From assembly GCF_029968035.1 (NCBI RefSeq), contig NZ_JASCIQ010000005.1, forward strand, positions 206,683-270,682: 64,000 bases of DNA, given 5' to 3'. The notes under the pieces are model-generated. The model did not search any database and was not told the DNA's origin. It saw only the letters and a program-made list of their open reading frames with translations. Shown here piece after piece: positions 15,775 to 23,064 of the stretch. Within the stretch, counting starts at the first letter, position 1. The number at the start of each line of letters is the position of its first letter. Source of the stretch: Streptomyces cavernicola. GTDB lineage: Bacteria > Actinomycetota > Actinomycetes > Streptomycetales > Streptomycetaceae. Both the position numbers and the translations under genes were made by a program.

Positions 15775-17030
15775 TACGGGCGTACAAGTTCCTTCTTCGC
15801 CCCACGTCCGGTCAGGAAGCGTCGTTGCGCGCGATGCTGGCCGACCACTGTTCCCTCTACAACGGCGCGCTCCAGGAGCGCCGCGACGCCTACGCGCACT
15901 CGTCCCAGACGAAGATCAAGTACGGGGACCAGTCGGCGCAGCTCAAGGACATCCGCACCTTCGACCCGGAGCGTCAGGGACGCTGGTCGTTCTCCAGCCA
16001 GCAGTCCACGTTGCGCCGGTTGAACGTCGCGTTCGTCGCGTTCTTCAAGCGGGCGCAGAAGCGGACGGCCGCGCTCGCCCATGGGGTGCCGAAGGAGCTG
16101 GCACCGAAGGCCGGGTACCCACGCTTCAAGGGCGTCGGGCACTTCGACACCGTCACGTTCCCGAAGGACGGCGACGGCTGCCGGTGGGATTCCGCCCCTC
16201 ACGACACCCAGACCCGCGTACGGCTGCAAGGCATCGGGCATGTCCGCGTGCACCAGCACCGCCCCGTACGGGGCCGGGTGAAGACGGTCAGCGTCAAGCG
16301 CGAGGGACGTAAGTGGTATGTGATCATCACCTGCGACCAGGTCCCCGCCGAACCGCTCCCGGCCACCGGGGCGATCGTCGGTATCGACATGGGCATCACC
16401 CACTTCCTGACCACGTCGCAGGGCGAGCAGGTTTCCAACCCGCGTTTTCTCCAGGCTTCCGCCGATGAGCTGGCAGCCGCACAACGCGTCCTGGAAACCT
16501 TCCCGAAGAACACCAGACGGCGCACGAAGAAGCATCGGGCCGCCGCCCGGCGGGTGGCGAAGATCCACGCGAAAATCCGGCGACAGCGTCTCGACCACCA
16601 CCACAAGCGGGCCCTCGACCTGGTCCGTGACAACGACGTGATCGGGCACGAGACGCTGAACACGGCGGGCATGACCAAGACGCCCGGCCCCAAGCCCAAC
16701 CCGGACCAGGACGGCGCGTTCCTCCCGAACGGTGCCGCCGCGAAGGCCGGACTGAACAAGCGGATCCTCGACGCGAGTTGGGGGCTGTTCCTCGGAATCC
16801 TGGCGAACAAGGCTGAGAGCGCCGGTCGCCGAGTGATCCCGGTGGACGCCCGCAACACCTCCCGCACCTGCCCGCCCTCCGCCGGAGGATGCGGGCACGT
16901 CGCCAAGGAGAACCGCGTCACCCAAGCGAAGTTCGAGTGCGTCAAGTGCGGGTTCGTAGAGAACGCCGACATCGTGGGCGCACTGAACGTCGAGCACAGG
17001 GCCGGGCTGGCCCTCTGCGCGGAGGCTTAG
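15771..17030 (+). CDS. tnpB: TnpB, RNA-guided RuvC-type nuclease of IS200/IS605 element
   Basis: A 419-residue TnpB (OrfB/Cas12-ancestor family). The RuvC residues appear intact: Asp in VGIDMGITHF, Glu in IGHETLN and Asp in NADIVGALNVEH. A C-terminal zinc ribbon is present, but the first knuckle is TCPPSAGGCGH, i.e. C-x6-C, where most TnpBs have C-x2-C; the second knuckle is the usual ECVKCG. TnpB uses an omegaRNA made from the 3' end of its own gene and the element right end to cut DNA next to a transposon-adjacent motif, helping element retention. Start GTG overlaps the tnpA stop. Confidence 0.9.
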   Translation: MIRAYKFLLRPTSGQEASLRAMLADHCSLYNGALQERRDAYAHSSQTKIKYGDQSAQLKDIRTFDPERQGRWSFSSQQSTLRRLNVAFVAFFKRAQKRTAALAHGVPKELAPKAGYPRFKGVGHFDTVTFPKDGDGCRWDSAPHDTQTRVRLQGIGHVRVHQHRPVRGRVKTVSVKREGRKWYVIITCDQVPAEPLPATGAIVGIDMGITHFLTTSQGEQVSNPRFLQASADELAAAQRVLETFPKNTRRRTKKHRAAARRVAKIHAKIRRQRLDHHHKRALDLVRDNDVIGHETLNTAGMTKTPGPKPNPDQDGAFLPNGAAAKAGLNKRILDASWGLFLGILANKAESAGRRVIPVDARNTSRTCPPSAGGCGHVAKENRVTQAKFECVKCGFVENADIVGALNVEHRAGLALCAEA

Positions 17031-17095
17031 CCACCGACGCAGGAAGCCCGCGACTTTGGTCGTGGGTGGAGTCACGGAGGGTCTCTCCTTGCTTG
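16960..17095 (+). ncRNA. predicted omegaRNA (reRNA) 3' region and guide
   Basis: In TnpB systems the omegaRNA spans the 3' end of tnpB and the right end, with the guide read from flanking DNA. Here the right end has the conserved-looking GAAGCCCGCGAC-TTTG-GTCGTGGGTGGAGTCAC arrangement, split as stem 17047-17054 / 17059-17066. If the element ends at 17075, the guide would be 17076-17095 (GGAGGGTCTCTCCTTGCTTG). The 5' limit is a guess. Confidence 0.5.
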
Positions 17096-17114
17096 CGGGA
17101 CCAGGTCGGGCGAT

Positions 17115-17145
17115 GTCAACTAGCCTGATTCTGGCTCAAGTTGAC
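17115..17145. repeat. inverted repeat overlapping the Beta-protein stop codon
   Basis: GTCAACT-AGCC and GGCT-CAAGTTGAC pair with a two-base bulge and a TGATTCT loop. It spans the stop codon of the minus-strand gene and could act as its terminator or stabilise its 3' end. It lies 40 bp outside the proposed right end of the insertion sequence. Confidence 0.5.
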
Positions 17146-18296
17146 CGTCGTTTCCGATCTTTACGCGCCGTCTTCAGCTGACGTGTCACGAACGTCATGT
17201 GCTGGCTGTGGCCCGCCTCGATCCACCGTCCCGGGGTGCCTGTGCCCTCGCTGCCGGACTCCCGCGCGCAGGCGTCGAGCCAGCGGTCGCCCGCGCTGAA
17301 GTGCGGTCCCCGGAAGTCCATGTCCGCGCTCTCGACGAGTTGCCGGGCGAGCGACCGGATACGTTCCGCCCGATCCGGTCCGCCGCCGGTCGGAGCCTTG
17401 GCCAGGAGGAACGTGCGCTCCGTCGTGTACCGCAGCAGGCCCCACGCCGGTCCGCCCCCGCGCTCCGCCGGCTGGTCCGCGCCGCCGATGTCCTGCGCCC
17501 CGTAGTCGCCGTACGTCAGGAGCGGAGCCTCGGCCTCGGTGGCGTGCAGCACCATGTGCAGGACGTCCCAGTCGAAGCGGTGCGGCTCGGTCAGTCCGCC
17601 GACCGGGACGTCGCTCACCTCCCGCGGCACAGCCCCGGCGATGAGCGCGACCGTCCGCCACGGGTGTAGCCCGGCCAGCAACTCCAGCGCGCGCACCACC
17701 CACTTGTCGGCCCTGTGGTGCTCGTCCGTGACCGCACCCAGGTCGAGCAGAAGGTCCAGCGGGATCGCGTGCGGCCCCGCCGTGCCCCGTATCCGCCCGA
17801 TCAACTCCCGTACGGATTCGGCCTCGCGCTCGTCCGGCAGCACGGGCAGCAGCACCCGTATACCCAGGCCGTCGCCGCTCGCGCGGGCCGCCTCGGCTGC
17901 CGCGTACTGCTGCCGCTCCGCGCGCTCGGTCCCCGTCACCGGCCGCAACCGCCCGGCGGCGAGGAGATCCCGGAGCACCGCGTCGACCGGTCCCGGCTCG
18001 TCCTCCACATGGCAGGCGTCCACCCAGCCGGGCAGCGCCCGCTGCGCCCGCAGGATCGCATCCGCAGCGGCCCGCACATGCCCGGCCAGGGCCCGCAGGT
18101 CCCGGTCGTGTCCGGGCTCCGCCCCGTGCCCGACCGGGCGTACGGGCCCTGCCCTGGGCGGGATCGTCCACAGCGGCGCGGTGCCGGCGCGGACATGGGA
18201 GGCGAGTCCCGCGTACGCCCGGAGCGCGCTGCGGCGGGCCGGCAGCGCGGGCACGTAGAGCGGTGGGCGCCCGGTGATCGGTAAGTGCTCGGCCAA
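17136..18296 (-). CDS. Beta-protein family protein (T4 Beta-like, Pfam Beta_protein type)
   Basis: A 386-residue protein resembling the Beta_protein family named after a phage T4 protein of unknown function. Family-like features: N-terminal YVPALPARRSALRAYAGL with a following PLWTIPP, a middle RFDWDVLHMVLHATEAEAP leading into the very characteristic TYGDYGAQ, and a C-terminal WIEAGHSQHMTFVTRQL segment. No catalytic motif is known. Relatives turn up singly in bacterial accessory regions, often near sce7725/sce7726-type genes, and a defence role has been suspected by context only. Here it stands alone between the insertion sequence and a repeat array, with the usual high-GC codon use. Start ATG/GTG choice at 18296 is tentative because no ribosome-binding site is obvious. 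Confidence 0.7.
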   Translation of the reverse strand: MAEHLPITGRPPLYVPALPARRSALRAYAGLASHVRAGTAPLWTIPPRAGPVRPVGHGAEPGHDRDLRALAGHVRAAADAILRAQRALPGWVDACHVEDEPGPVDAVLRDLLAAGRLRPVTGTERAERQQYAAAEAARASGDGLGIRVLLPVLPDEREAESVRELIGRIRGTAGPHAIPLDLLLDLGAVTDEHHRADKWVVRALELLAGLHPWRTVALIAGAVPREVSDVPVGGLTEPHRFDWDVLHMVLHATEAEAPLLTYGDYGAQDIGGADQPAERGGGPAWGLLRYTTERTFLLAKAPTGGGPDRAERIRSLARQLVESADMDFRGPHFSAGDRWLDACARESGSEGTGTPGRWIEAGHSQHMTFVTRQLKTARKDRKRRST

Positions 18297-19080
18297 GTCG
18301 AACAGCTCCCGTCTTCCCCGCGAGAACGTCCTGGTCGCAGGGTCACGCGGGAGCGGGGGCGAGGGAAGGGGGCGTATTCGGCCACGGCTGAATCTCCCCC
18401 TCCCCGCCCCTTCCCGAAAGACCGCCGTCAGCTACGGGGGCTCCACCCCCGAACCCCCGCACCCCGGGGCTGCCGCCCCTGGACCCTCACGCCCCGGGGC
18501 TGCCGCCCCTGGACCCTGCTTCGGGGCTGCCGCCCCGGCCCCCCACCACGGGGCTCCACCCCGGACCCCCTCCCGGGGGCCAGCCCCCGGCCCCCCCGCT
18601 CCTCAAACGCCGGAGGGGCTGAATTTGCCCCTGCCCCTCAAACCCCGCAGGGGCTGAATCTTGCGGGCTGCGGCGGGATTCAGTCCCGGCAGGGGCTGAT
18701 CTTTTAGGGGCGCGGGGAACTGCGCGACCAGCCACAACGGCGCAGCAGACAAACGAAGACCGGGAACGGGGCGAAGCCCCGGCTTTCCAGGGGCGCGGGG
18801 AACTGCGCGAGCGACCACGACGGTGCCGCAGGCGAAGAACGACCGGGTTCGGGGCGAAGCCCCGGTTCATTCAGGGGCGCGGGGCTGTGACACATGCGGC
18901 TCCGCCGCGTGGGCGCGATCAGCCACGACGGTGCGGCAGTCAAAAGGCGGCCGGGGAGCGGGGTACGGGGGCGCAGCCACCGGAGCTGCCCGTCAGGACT
19001 TCGGGAAGGGGCGGGGAGGGGATCAAAGCAGGAGAGCCGCGCGCCGCTTGCCATAGCGAGAACCGAGACCGATGCTGATC
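18297..19080. repeat. intergenic repeat block with ~84-bp tandem array
   Basis: A 780-bp gene-free stretch. GGGGCGCGGGGAACTGCGCG occurs at 18707 and 18790 and a variant (GGGGCGCGGGGCTGTGACAC) at 18874, giving a period of 83-84 bp; each unit continues with a GCCACAACGGCGCAGCAG-type segment and a GGGGCGAAGCCCC hairpin. Upstream, 18600-18670 holds CGCCGGAGGGGCTGAATTTG and similar short hairpin units, and 18440-18600 is GGGGCTGCCGCCCC-rich. It is the reverse-orientation counterpart of the block at 7909-8579. Confidence 0.75.
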
Positions 19081-19093
19081 GGGTTAACGAACG
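19081..19093 (+). promoter_or_regulatory. hydroxyproline-regulon operator copy 1 (regulator promoter)
   Basis: GGGTTAACGAACG differs at one position from GGTTTAACGAACG within the palindrome at 19889-19906. It lies 72 bp before the regulator start and 32 bp (three helical turns) from copy 2. Confidence 0.6.
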
Positions 19094-19112
19094 ATCCCGA
19101 CCAGCGGGCGTA

Positions 19113-19126
19113 CGTTATACCGAACG
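19113..19126 (-). promoter_or_regulatory. hydroxyproline-regulon operator copy 2 (regulator promoter)
   Basis: Read on the minus strand it is CGTTCGGTATAACG, matching CGTTCGGTTTAACG of the structural-gene operator at 13 of 14 positions. Placement 27 bp before the regulator GTG suggests autoregulation. Confidence 0.6.
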
Positions 19127-19152
19127 ATGACTGAAGGTGAAGGGGGTAGGGC

Positions 19153-19767
19153 GTGAGCGTCTCCGAGGATTCCGTCCGGGACATGCTGGCCGCCAATCTG
19201 AAGCGGGCCCGCAGCGAGCGGGGGCTCTCGATCTCCGAGCTCTCACGGCGCTCGAAGATCGGCAAGGCGACCCTGTCGCAGCTGGAGTCGGGGGCGGGCA
19301 ACCCCACGATCGAGACGGTGTTCAGCCTCTCCCGCGTCCTGGAGGTGCCGATCTCCGACCTCCTGGACGCGGCCCCCACCAGCGGTCTCACAGTGGTCCG
19401 CGCCGAGCAGCAGGAGGTGCTCAGCGGCGAGGGCGTGGACCTGCGCCGGCTGCAGCGGATCGAGTCGGGTGACACCGTCTTCGAGGTCTTCGACCAGCAG
19501 GTTCGCGGCGGCCGCAAGCAGGAGTCGCTCGGTCACGTGGGCACCGAGCACACCATCGTGCAGGCCGGCCGCCTGCAGGTCCAGGTGGAGGGCCAGGAGG
19601 TCGAGCTGGGCCCCGGCGACTACGTCGGCTTCGACGCGGCGCTCCCGCACAGCTACGCGGCGCCCGACGCGGCCGTCCGCTCCGTGCTGCTCCTGCAGTA
19701 CCGGGCCGACCAGCGCCTGCACCTCGCCGACGCCACCCCCGCGGGCGCCCACGAGGCGAAGGACTGA
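19153..19767 (+). CDS. XRE-cupin transcriptional regulator of the hydroxyproline cluster
   Basis: A 204-residue regulator with an N-terminal XRE helix-turn-helix (LKRARSERGLSISELSRRSKIGKATLSQLESGAGNPTIET, residues ~16-55) and a C-terminal cupin (TEHTIVQAGRLQVQVEG, LGPGDYVGFDAALPHSY) that should bind the small-molecule inducer. GTG 19153 follows GAAGGGGG. It is immediately upstream of, and co-oriented with, the hydroxyproline catabolic genes. Near-identical inverted motifs in its own promoter and in the downstream operon promoter point to it as the cluster regulator; a repressor released by a pathway intermediate is the simplest model because the operon operator overlaps the predicted transcription start. 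Confidence 0.88.
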   Translation: MSVSEDSVRDMLAANLKRARSERGLSISELSRRSKIGKATLSQLESGAGNPTIETVFSLSRVLEVPISDLLDAAPTSGLTVVRAEQQEVLSGEGVDLRRLQRIESGDTVFEVFDQQVRGGRKQESLGHVGTEHTIVQAGRLQVQVEGQEVELGPGDYVGFDAALPHSYAAPDAAVRSVLLLQYRADQRLHLADATPAGAHEAKD

Positions 19768-19854
19768 CCCGCCCGGCGACCCCTCCCCGCGACCCCCGCG
19801 CACGGCCCCGAACCCTCCTCCCGAGATCCCGGAAAGTTCACCCTGACGTGACCG

Positions 19855-19883
19855 TTGACACACCCTGACCCCCGTCGTACGTT
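19855..19883 (+). promoter_or_regulatory. promoter of hydroxyproline catabolic operon
   Basis: TTGACA (19855-19860), 17-bp spacer, TACGTT (19878-19883). A perfect -35 and a TANNNT -10 make this the best vegetative-type promoter in the window. Transcription should begin near 19890, inside the operator. Confidence 0.65.
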
Positions 19884-19888
19884 CCTGT

Positions 19889-19906
19889 CGTTCGGTTTAA
19901 CGAACG
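19889..19906. promoter_or_regulatory. palindromic operator of hydroxyproline operon
   Basis: CGTTCG-GTTTAA-CGAACG, a perfect 6-bp inverted repeat around a 6-bp A/T-rich centre, overlapping the predicted transcription start and ending directly at the AGGAGG ribosome-binding site (19907-19912). Two related copies stand in the regulator's promoter. Confidence 0.65.
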
Positions 19907-19916
19907 AGGAGGTTCG

Positions 19917-21140
19917 ATGTACGGAACACGGGTTGTGGTGCTCGGCGCCGGGATCGTCGGCTCCGCATGCGCCCGTGAGCTGGCCCTGGCCGGTCTGGAC
20001 GTCACGGTCGTCGACCGGGGCGCGCCCGCCTCCGCGACCACGGCGCACGGCGAGGGCAATGTCCTCGTCTCCGACAAGGGACCTGGCCCCGAGCTCGAAC
20101 TCGCCCGGATCTCCCGGGAGTTGTGGCCCGAGGTGCTCGCCGCCACGGCGGAACGCTCGGCGCACGCGGCGCGGGCCGTGGAGTGGGACCCCAAGGGCGG
20201 CATCGTCGTCGCGACCACCGAGGCGGGCGCGAAGGGCCTGGCCGACTTCGCCGCGGCCCAGCGCACGGCGGGCGTACGGGCCGAGGTCCTGGACGCCGGC
20301 GAGCTGGCGAAGGCCGAACCGTACGTCACCCGCGACCACACCGCCGCCCTGCACTACCCGGAGGACGCGCAGGTGCAGCCCGCCGGGGCGGCCGCCGCGC
20401 TGCTCGGCGACGCGCTCGCGGCGGGCGCCCGGCTGCGGACCGGCTGCGAGGTGCTCGGCGCGGCCACGCGCGGCGGCCGGATCACCGGGGTCCGCACCAC
20501 CACCGGCCTGATCGAGGCCGACCTGTTCGTGAACGCCGCGGGCCCCTGGGCGGGCGAGCTCTCCGCCCGCCTCGACGCCCCCGTCGACGTACGGCCCCGG
20601 CGCGGCGACGTCCTCGTCACGACGCCGCTGCCGCCGACGGTCTTCCACAAGGTGTACGACGCGGACTACGTCGGCGCGGTCGGCAGCAGCGCCGAGGACC
20701 TGCAGACCTCGGCGGTCGTGGAGTCCACGCACGGCGGCAGCGTCCTGATCGGCTCCTCGCGCCGCCGCGTCGGCTTCGACGACCGGCTGCGCCCCGAGGT
20801 CCTCTCCGCCGTCGCCGCGAAGGCCCTCCGCCTCTTCCCGTCCCTCGCCGGCGTCCCGGTGATGCGCGCGTACGGCGGCTTCCGGCCGTACGTCCCCGAC
20901 CATCTGCCGGTGATCGGCGCCGATCCGCGGCTCGACGGCCTCTGGCACGCGGGCGGGCACGAGGGCGCGGGGATCGGCCTGTCCGTGGGCACCGCCCGGC
21001 TGCTGCGGAACCTGGTCCTCGGCGAGGAGCCCGTCATGGACGCGAGCCCGTTCCGGGTGGACCGACCGGCCGTACTCGGCCCGAACTCGCCTGAGAACAC
21101 CGGGAGTTCACACCGCACGGAGAGCGAGGAGACCGCATGA
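19917..21140 (+). CDS. D-hydroxyproline dehydrogenase FAD subunit (DadA/HcnC-like)
   Basis: A 407-residue FAD-dependent amine dehydrogenase of the D-amino acid dehydrogenase/glycine oxidase fold: N-terminal VVVLGAGIVGSACARELALAG binds FAD, and the C-terminal GGHEGAGIGLSVGTARLL closes the flavin site. Followed, with four-base overlap, by a small [2Fe-2S] protein and then a pyridine-nucleotide-type flavoprotein, it matches the heterotrimeric dye-linked D-hydroxyproline dehydrogenases (also HcnABC and octopine/opine oxidase sets). It would oxidise cis-4-hydroxy-D-proline to Delta1-pyrroline-4-hydroxy-2-carboxylate at the membrane or in the cytoplasm, passing electrons to the partner subunits. 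AGGAGG precedes the ATG, and the operator palindrome lies directly upstream. Confidence 0.87.
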   Translation: MYGTRVVVLGAGIVGSACARELALAGLDVTVVDRGAPASATTAHGEGNVLVSDKGPGPELELARISRELWPEVLAATAERSAHAARAVEWDPKGGIVVATTEAGAKGLADFAAAQRTAGVRAEVLDAGELAKAEPYVTRDHTAALHYPEDAQVQPAGAAAALLGDALAAGARLRTGCEVLGAATRGGRITGVRTTTGLIEADLFVNAAGPWAGELSARLDAPVDVRPRRGDVLVTTPLPPTVFHKVYDADYVGAVGSSAEDLQTSAVVESTHGGSVLIGSSRRRVGFDDRLRPEVLSAVAAKALRLFPSLAGVPVMRAYGGFRPYVPDHLPVIGADPRLDGLWHAGGHEGAGIGLSVGTARLLRNLVLGEEPVMDASPFRVDRPAVLGPNSPENTGSSHRTESEETA

Positions 21141-21487
21141 GCCCCAGACGCGTGCGCGCCGAGTCCGACGCCGTCGGCAGGCAGGACCGGCCGCTGCGGA
21201 TCACCGTCGACGGCGAGCCGGTGGACGGCGTCGAGGGGCAGACCCTCGCGGGCGTCCTCCTCGCCGCCGACCGCCTCGCCTGGCGCCGGGGCCGCTCCGG
21301 GGCGCCCCGCGGGGTGTTCTGCGGCATCGGCGTCTGCTTCGACTGCCTGGTCACGGTGGGCGAGGACCGCGACGTACGCGCCTGCCGCCGCCGGGCACGC
21401 GACGGCGACGAGGTGACCACGCAGAGCCGCGCGCCGGGCGGCCTCGTCGACCGGAACGAGCCCACCCCACCCCCTACGGAGAAGTGA
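21137..21487 (+). CDS. [2Fe-2S] subunit of D-hydroxyproline dehydrogenase (HcnA-like)
   Basis: A 116-residue protein with an N-terminal ferredoxin-like fold (PLRITVDGEPVDGVEGQTLAGVLLA) and the cluster ligands in FCGIGVCFDCLV plus a fourth cysteine in RACRR, i.e. C-x4-C-x2-C with a distal C. Such short HcnA-like subunits sit between the two flavoprotein subunits of opine, HCN-synthase and D-hydroxyproline dehydrogenases and shuttle electrons between them. Its ATG overlaps the previous stop (ATGA), and its TGA overlaps the next ATG, so the three subunits are stoichiometrically coupled. Confidence 0.87.
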   Translation: MSPRRVRAESDAVGRQDRPLRITVDGEPVDGVEGQTLAGVLLAADRLAWRRGRSGAPRGVFCGIGVCFDCLVTVGEDRDVRACRRRARDGDEVTTQSRAPGGLVDRNEPTPPPTEK

Positions 21488-23016
21488 TGACACACCGTGA
21501 CATCGTCGTCGTCGGGGCAGGTCCCGCCGGGCTCGCCGCCGCCGAGGGGGCGCTCGCCGCCGGGGCACGCGTGACGCTGATCGACTCGGCCGACCAGCCG
21601 GGCGGCCAGTACCACCGCATGCTCCCCGAGGCGTACGAGGCGACCCGGCCCGAGGCGCTGCAGCACGGCTGGACCGCCTTCCAGCGGCGGCTGCGCCGGG
21701 TCCGCGGGCATCCTGACTGCGCCTGGTGGTCGGAGAGTTCGGTGTGGGCCCTCGAACGCCCCGATCCCGCCCCCGACCGTGACTCCGACCTCGACCGCGA
21801 CCCCGACCGTGACTCCGACCCCGACCGCGACCGCGAGCAGCCGAGGCCCCCGCGCGTGCACGTCCTGCGCGGTCCGGCCGACGGCTCCGGACGACGGCGT
21901 ACGACGCTCGAACCCGACGCGCTGGTCCTCGCCGTCGGCGCCCACGACCGCGTACTGCCGTTCCCCGGCTGGGAGTTGCCCGGCGTGTTCACCGCCGGCG
22001 CGGCCCAGGCGCTCGCCAAGGGGGAGCGGGTCGTGGTCGGCGACCGTGCGGTGATCGCGGGCACCGGGCCGTTCCTGCTCCCGGTGGCCGCCTCGCTCCT
22101 GGAGGCCGGGGCCCAGGTCCTGGAGGTCCTGGAGGCCAACACCCCGCGCACCGTCGCCCGCGGCTGGTCGCAACGCCCCTGGCAGCTCGCCGCGCAGGCC
22201 GGCAAGTCCGGTGAACTCGCCGAGTACACCGCCCTGTTGCTGCGTCACCGGGTCCCGTACCGCACGGGCCGCACCGTGGTCGAGGCGCGCGGCGACGGGC
22301 GGGTCGAGGAGGTCGTCACCGCACGGCTGCGCCCGGACTGGTCAGTCGTGCCCGGCAGCGAGCGCACGCTCGCCGTCGACGCGGTCTGCGTCACGCACGG
22401 CTTCAGCCCGCAGCTGGAGCTGCCGGTGGCCGCGGGCTGCGCCCTGCGCGGCACGCTCGGCGGCGAGTTCGTGGCCGTCGACGACGATCAGGCCACCAGC
22501 CGCCCCGGCGTGTACGCGGCCGGGGAGATCACCGGGGTCGCGGGCGCGCCGGCCGCCCGCGCGGAGGGCGCGCTCGCCGGCTGGCGCGCCGCAGGCGGCG
22601 ACCCGGACACGGCCGCCGTACGCCGTCTGCGCCGCAGCCGCGACCAGGGCCGGGCCTTCGCCGAACGCCTCGCCCGCGCCCATCCGATCGGCGCGGCCTG
22701 GCCCGGCTGGCTGCGCCCCGAGACCGTCGTCTGCCGCTGCGAGGAGGCCGACTACGCCTCGCTGTGCCGGGCCGCCGCCGACCCGGCCGGTTCCGCCGCC
22801 CGCGTCGCCAAGCTCGCGACCCGGGCTGGGCTCGGCCCCTGCCAGGCCCGGGTCTGCGGCCCCACGGTCGCCGAGCTGAACGCCCGCCTGTCCGGTGCGC
22901 CCGCCGACCGCGAGGCGGAGGGCCTGCCGGTCCCCGCGCCGCACCGGCGGCCGCTCGCCCAGCCCATCCGGCTCGGCGAACTCGCCGCCGCACCACAGCC
23001 CCCGCACCAGCCCTGA
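21487..23016 (+). CDS. D-hydroxyproline dehydrogenase large flavoprotein subunit (HcnB-like, BFD-type [2Fe-2S] domain)
   Basis: A 509-residue flavoprotein. DIVVVGAGPAGLAAAEGALAAG binds FAD; a second nucleotide-binding region includes VIAGTGPFLLPVAASLLEAG; the C terminus is a bacterioferritin-associated-ferredoxin-like domain with CRC and, 50 residues on, CQARVC as cluster ligands. This is the HcnB/OoxA-type alpha subunit. Start ATG 21487 is preferred over GTG 21484 because GGAG lies five bases upstream. Oddity: about residues 96-118 are a tandem Asp-Arg/Asp-Pro tract (encoded by repeated GACC[GC]TGACTCCGACC units near 21775-21835), an apparent in-frame repeat expansion in a surface loop. Confidence 0.86.
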   Translation: MTHRDIVVVGAGPAGLAAAEGALAAGARVTLIDSADQPGGQYHRMLPEAYEATRPEALQHGWTAFQRRLRRVRGHPDCAWWSESSVWALERPDPAPDRDSDLDRDPDRDSDPDRDREQPRPPRVHVLRGPADGSGRRRTTLEPDALVLAVGAHDRVLPFPGWELPGVFTAGAAQALAKGERVVVGDRAVIAGTGPFLLPVAASLLEAGAQVLEVLEANTPRTVARGWSQRPWQLAAQAGKSGELAEYTALLLRHRVPYRTGRTVVEARGDGRVEEVVTARLRPDWSVVPGSERTLAVDAVCVTHGFSPQLELPVAAGCALRGTLGGEFVAVDDDQATSRPGVYAAGEITGVAGAPAARAEGALAGWRAAGGDPDTAAVRRLRRSRDQGRAFAERLARAHPIGAAWPGWLRPETVVCRCEEADYASLCRAAADPAGSAARVAKLATRAGLGPCQARVCGPTVAELNARLSGAPADREAEGLPVPAPHRRPLAQPIRLGELAAAPQPPHQP

Positions 23017-23064
23017 ACCACCGACCTCCGCAGTACCCAACTCCCGTACGAAGGAGCCCAGTTC

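Larger units (their letters stand above)
15203..17075 (+). mobile_element. IS200/IS605-type insertion sequence with tnpA and tnpB
   Basis: A complete single-strand-transposing element of roughly 1.87 kb: left-end hairpin (15208-15227), Y1 transposase, overlapping tnpB, and right-end hairpin (17047-17066) ending near GTCAC. IS200/IS605 elements do not make target duplications, so ends are set from the hairpins and are accurate to perhaps 10 bp. It separates the acyl-CoA dehydrogenase-like gene from its natural upstream region and abuts a Beta-protein gene. Both open reading frames are intact, so the copy could be active. Confidence 0.82.

Noticed and set aside
17041..17100. Right-end hairpin as a tRNA or terminator of a host gene
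   Set aside because: It has the position and sequence style of an IS200/IS605 right end directly after tnpB, and no cloverleaf can be drawn.
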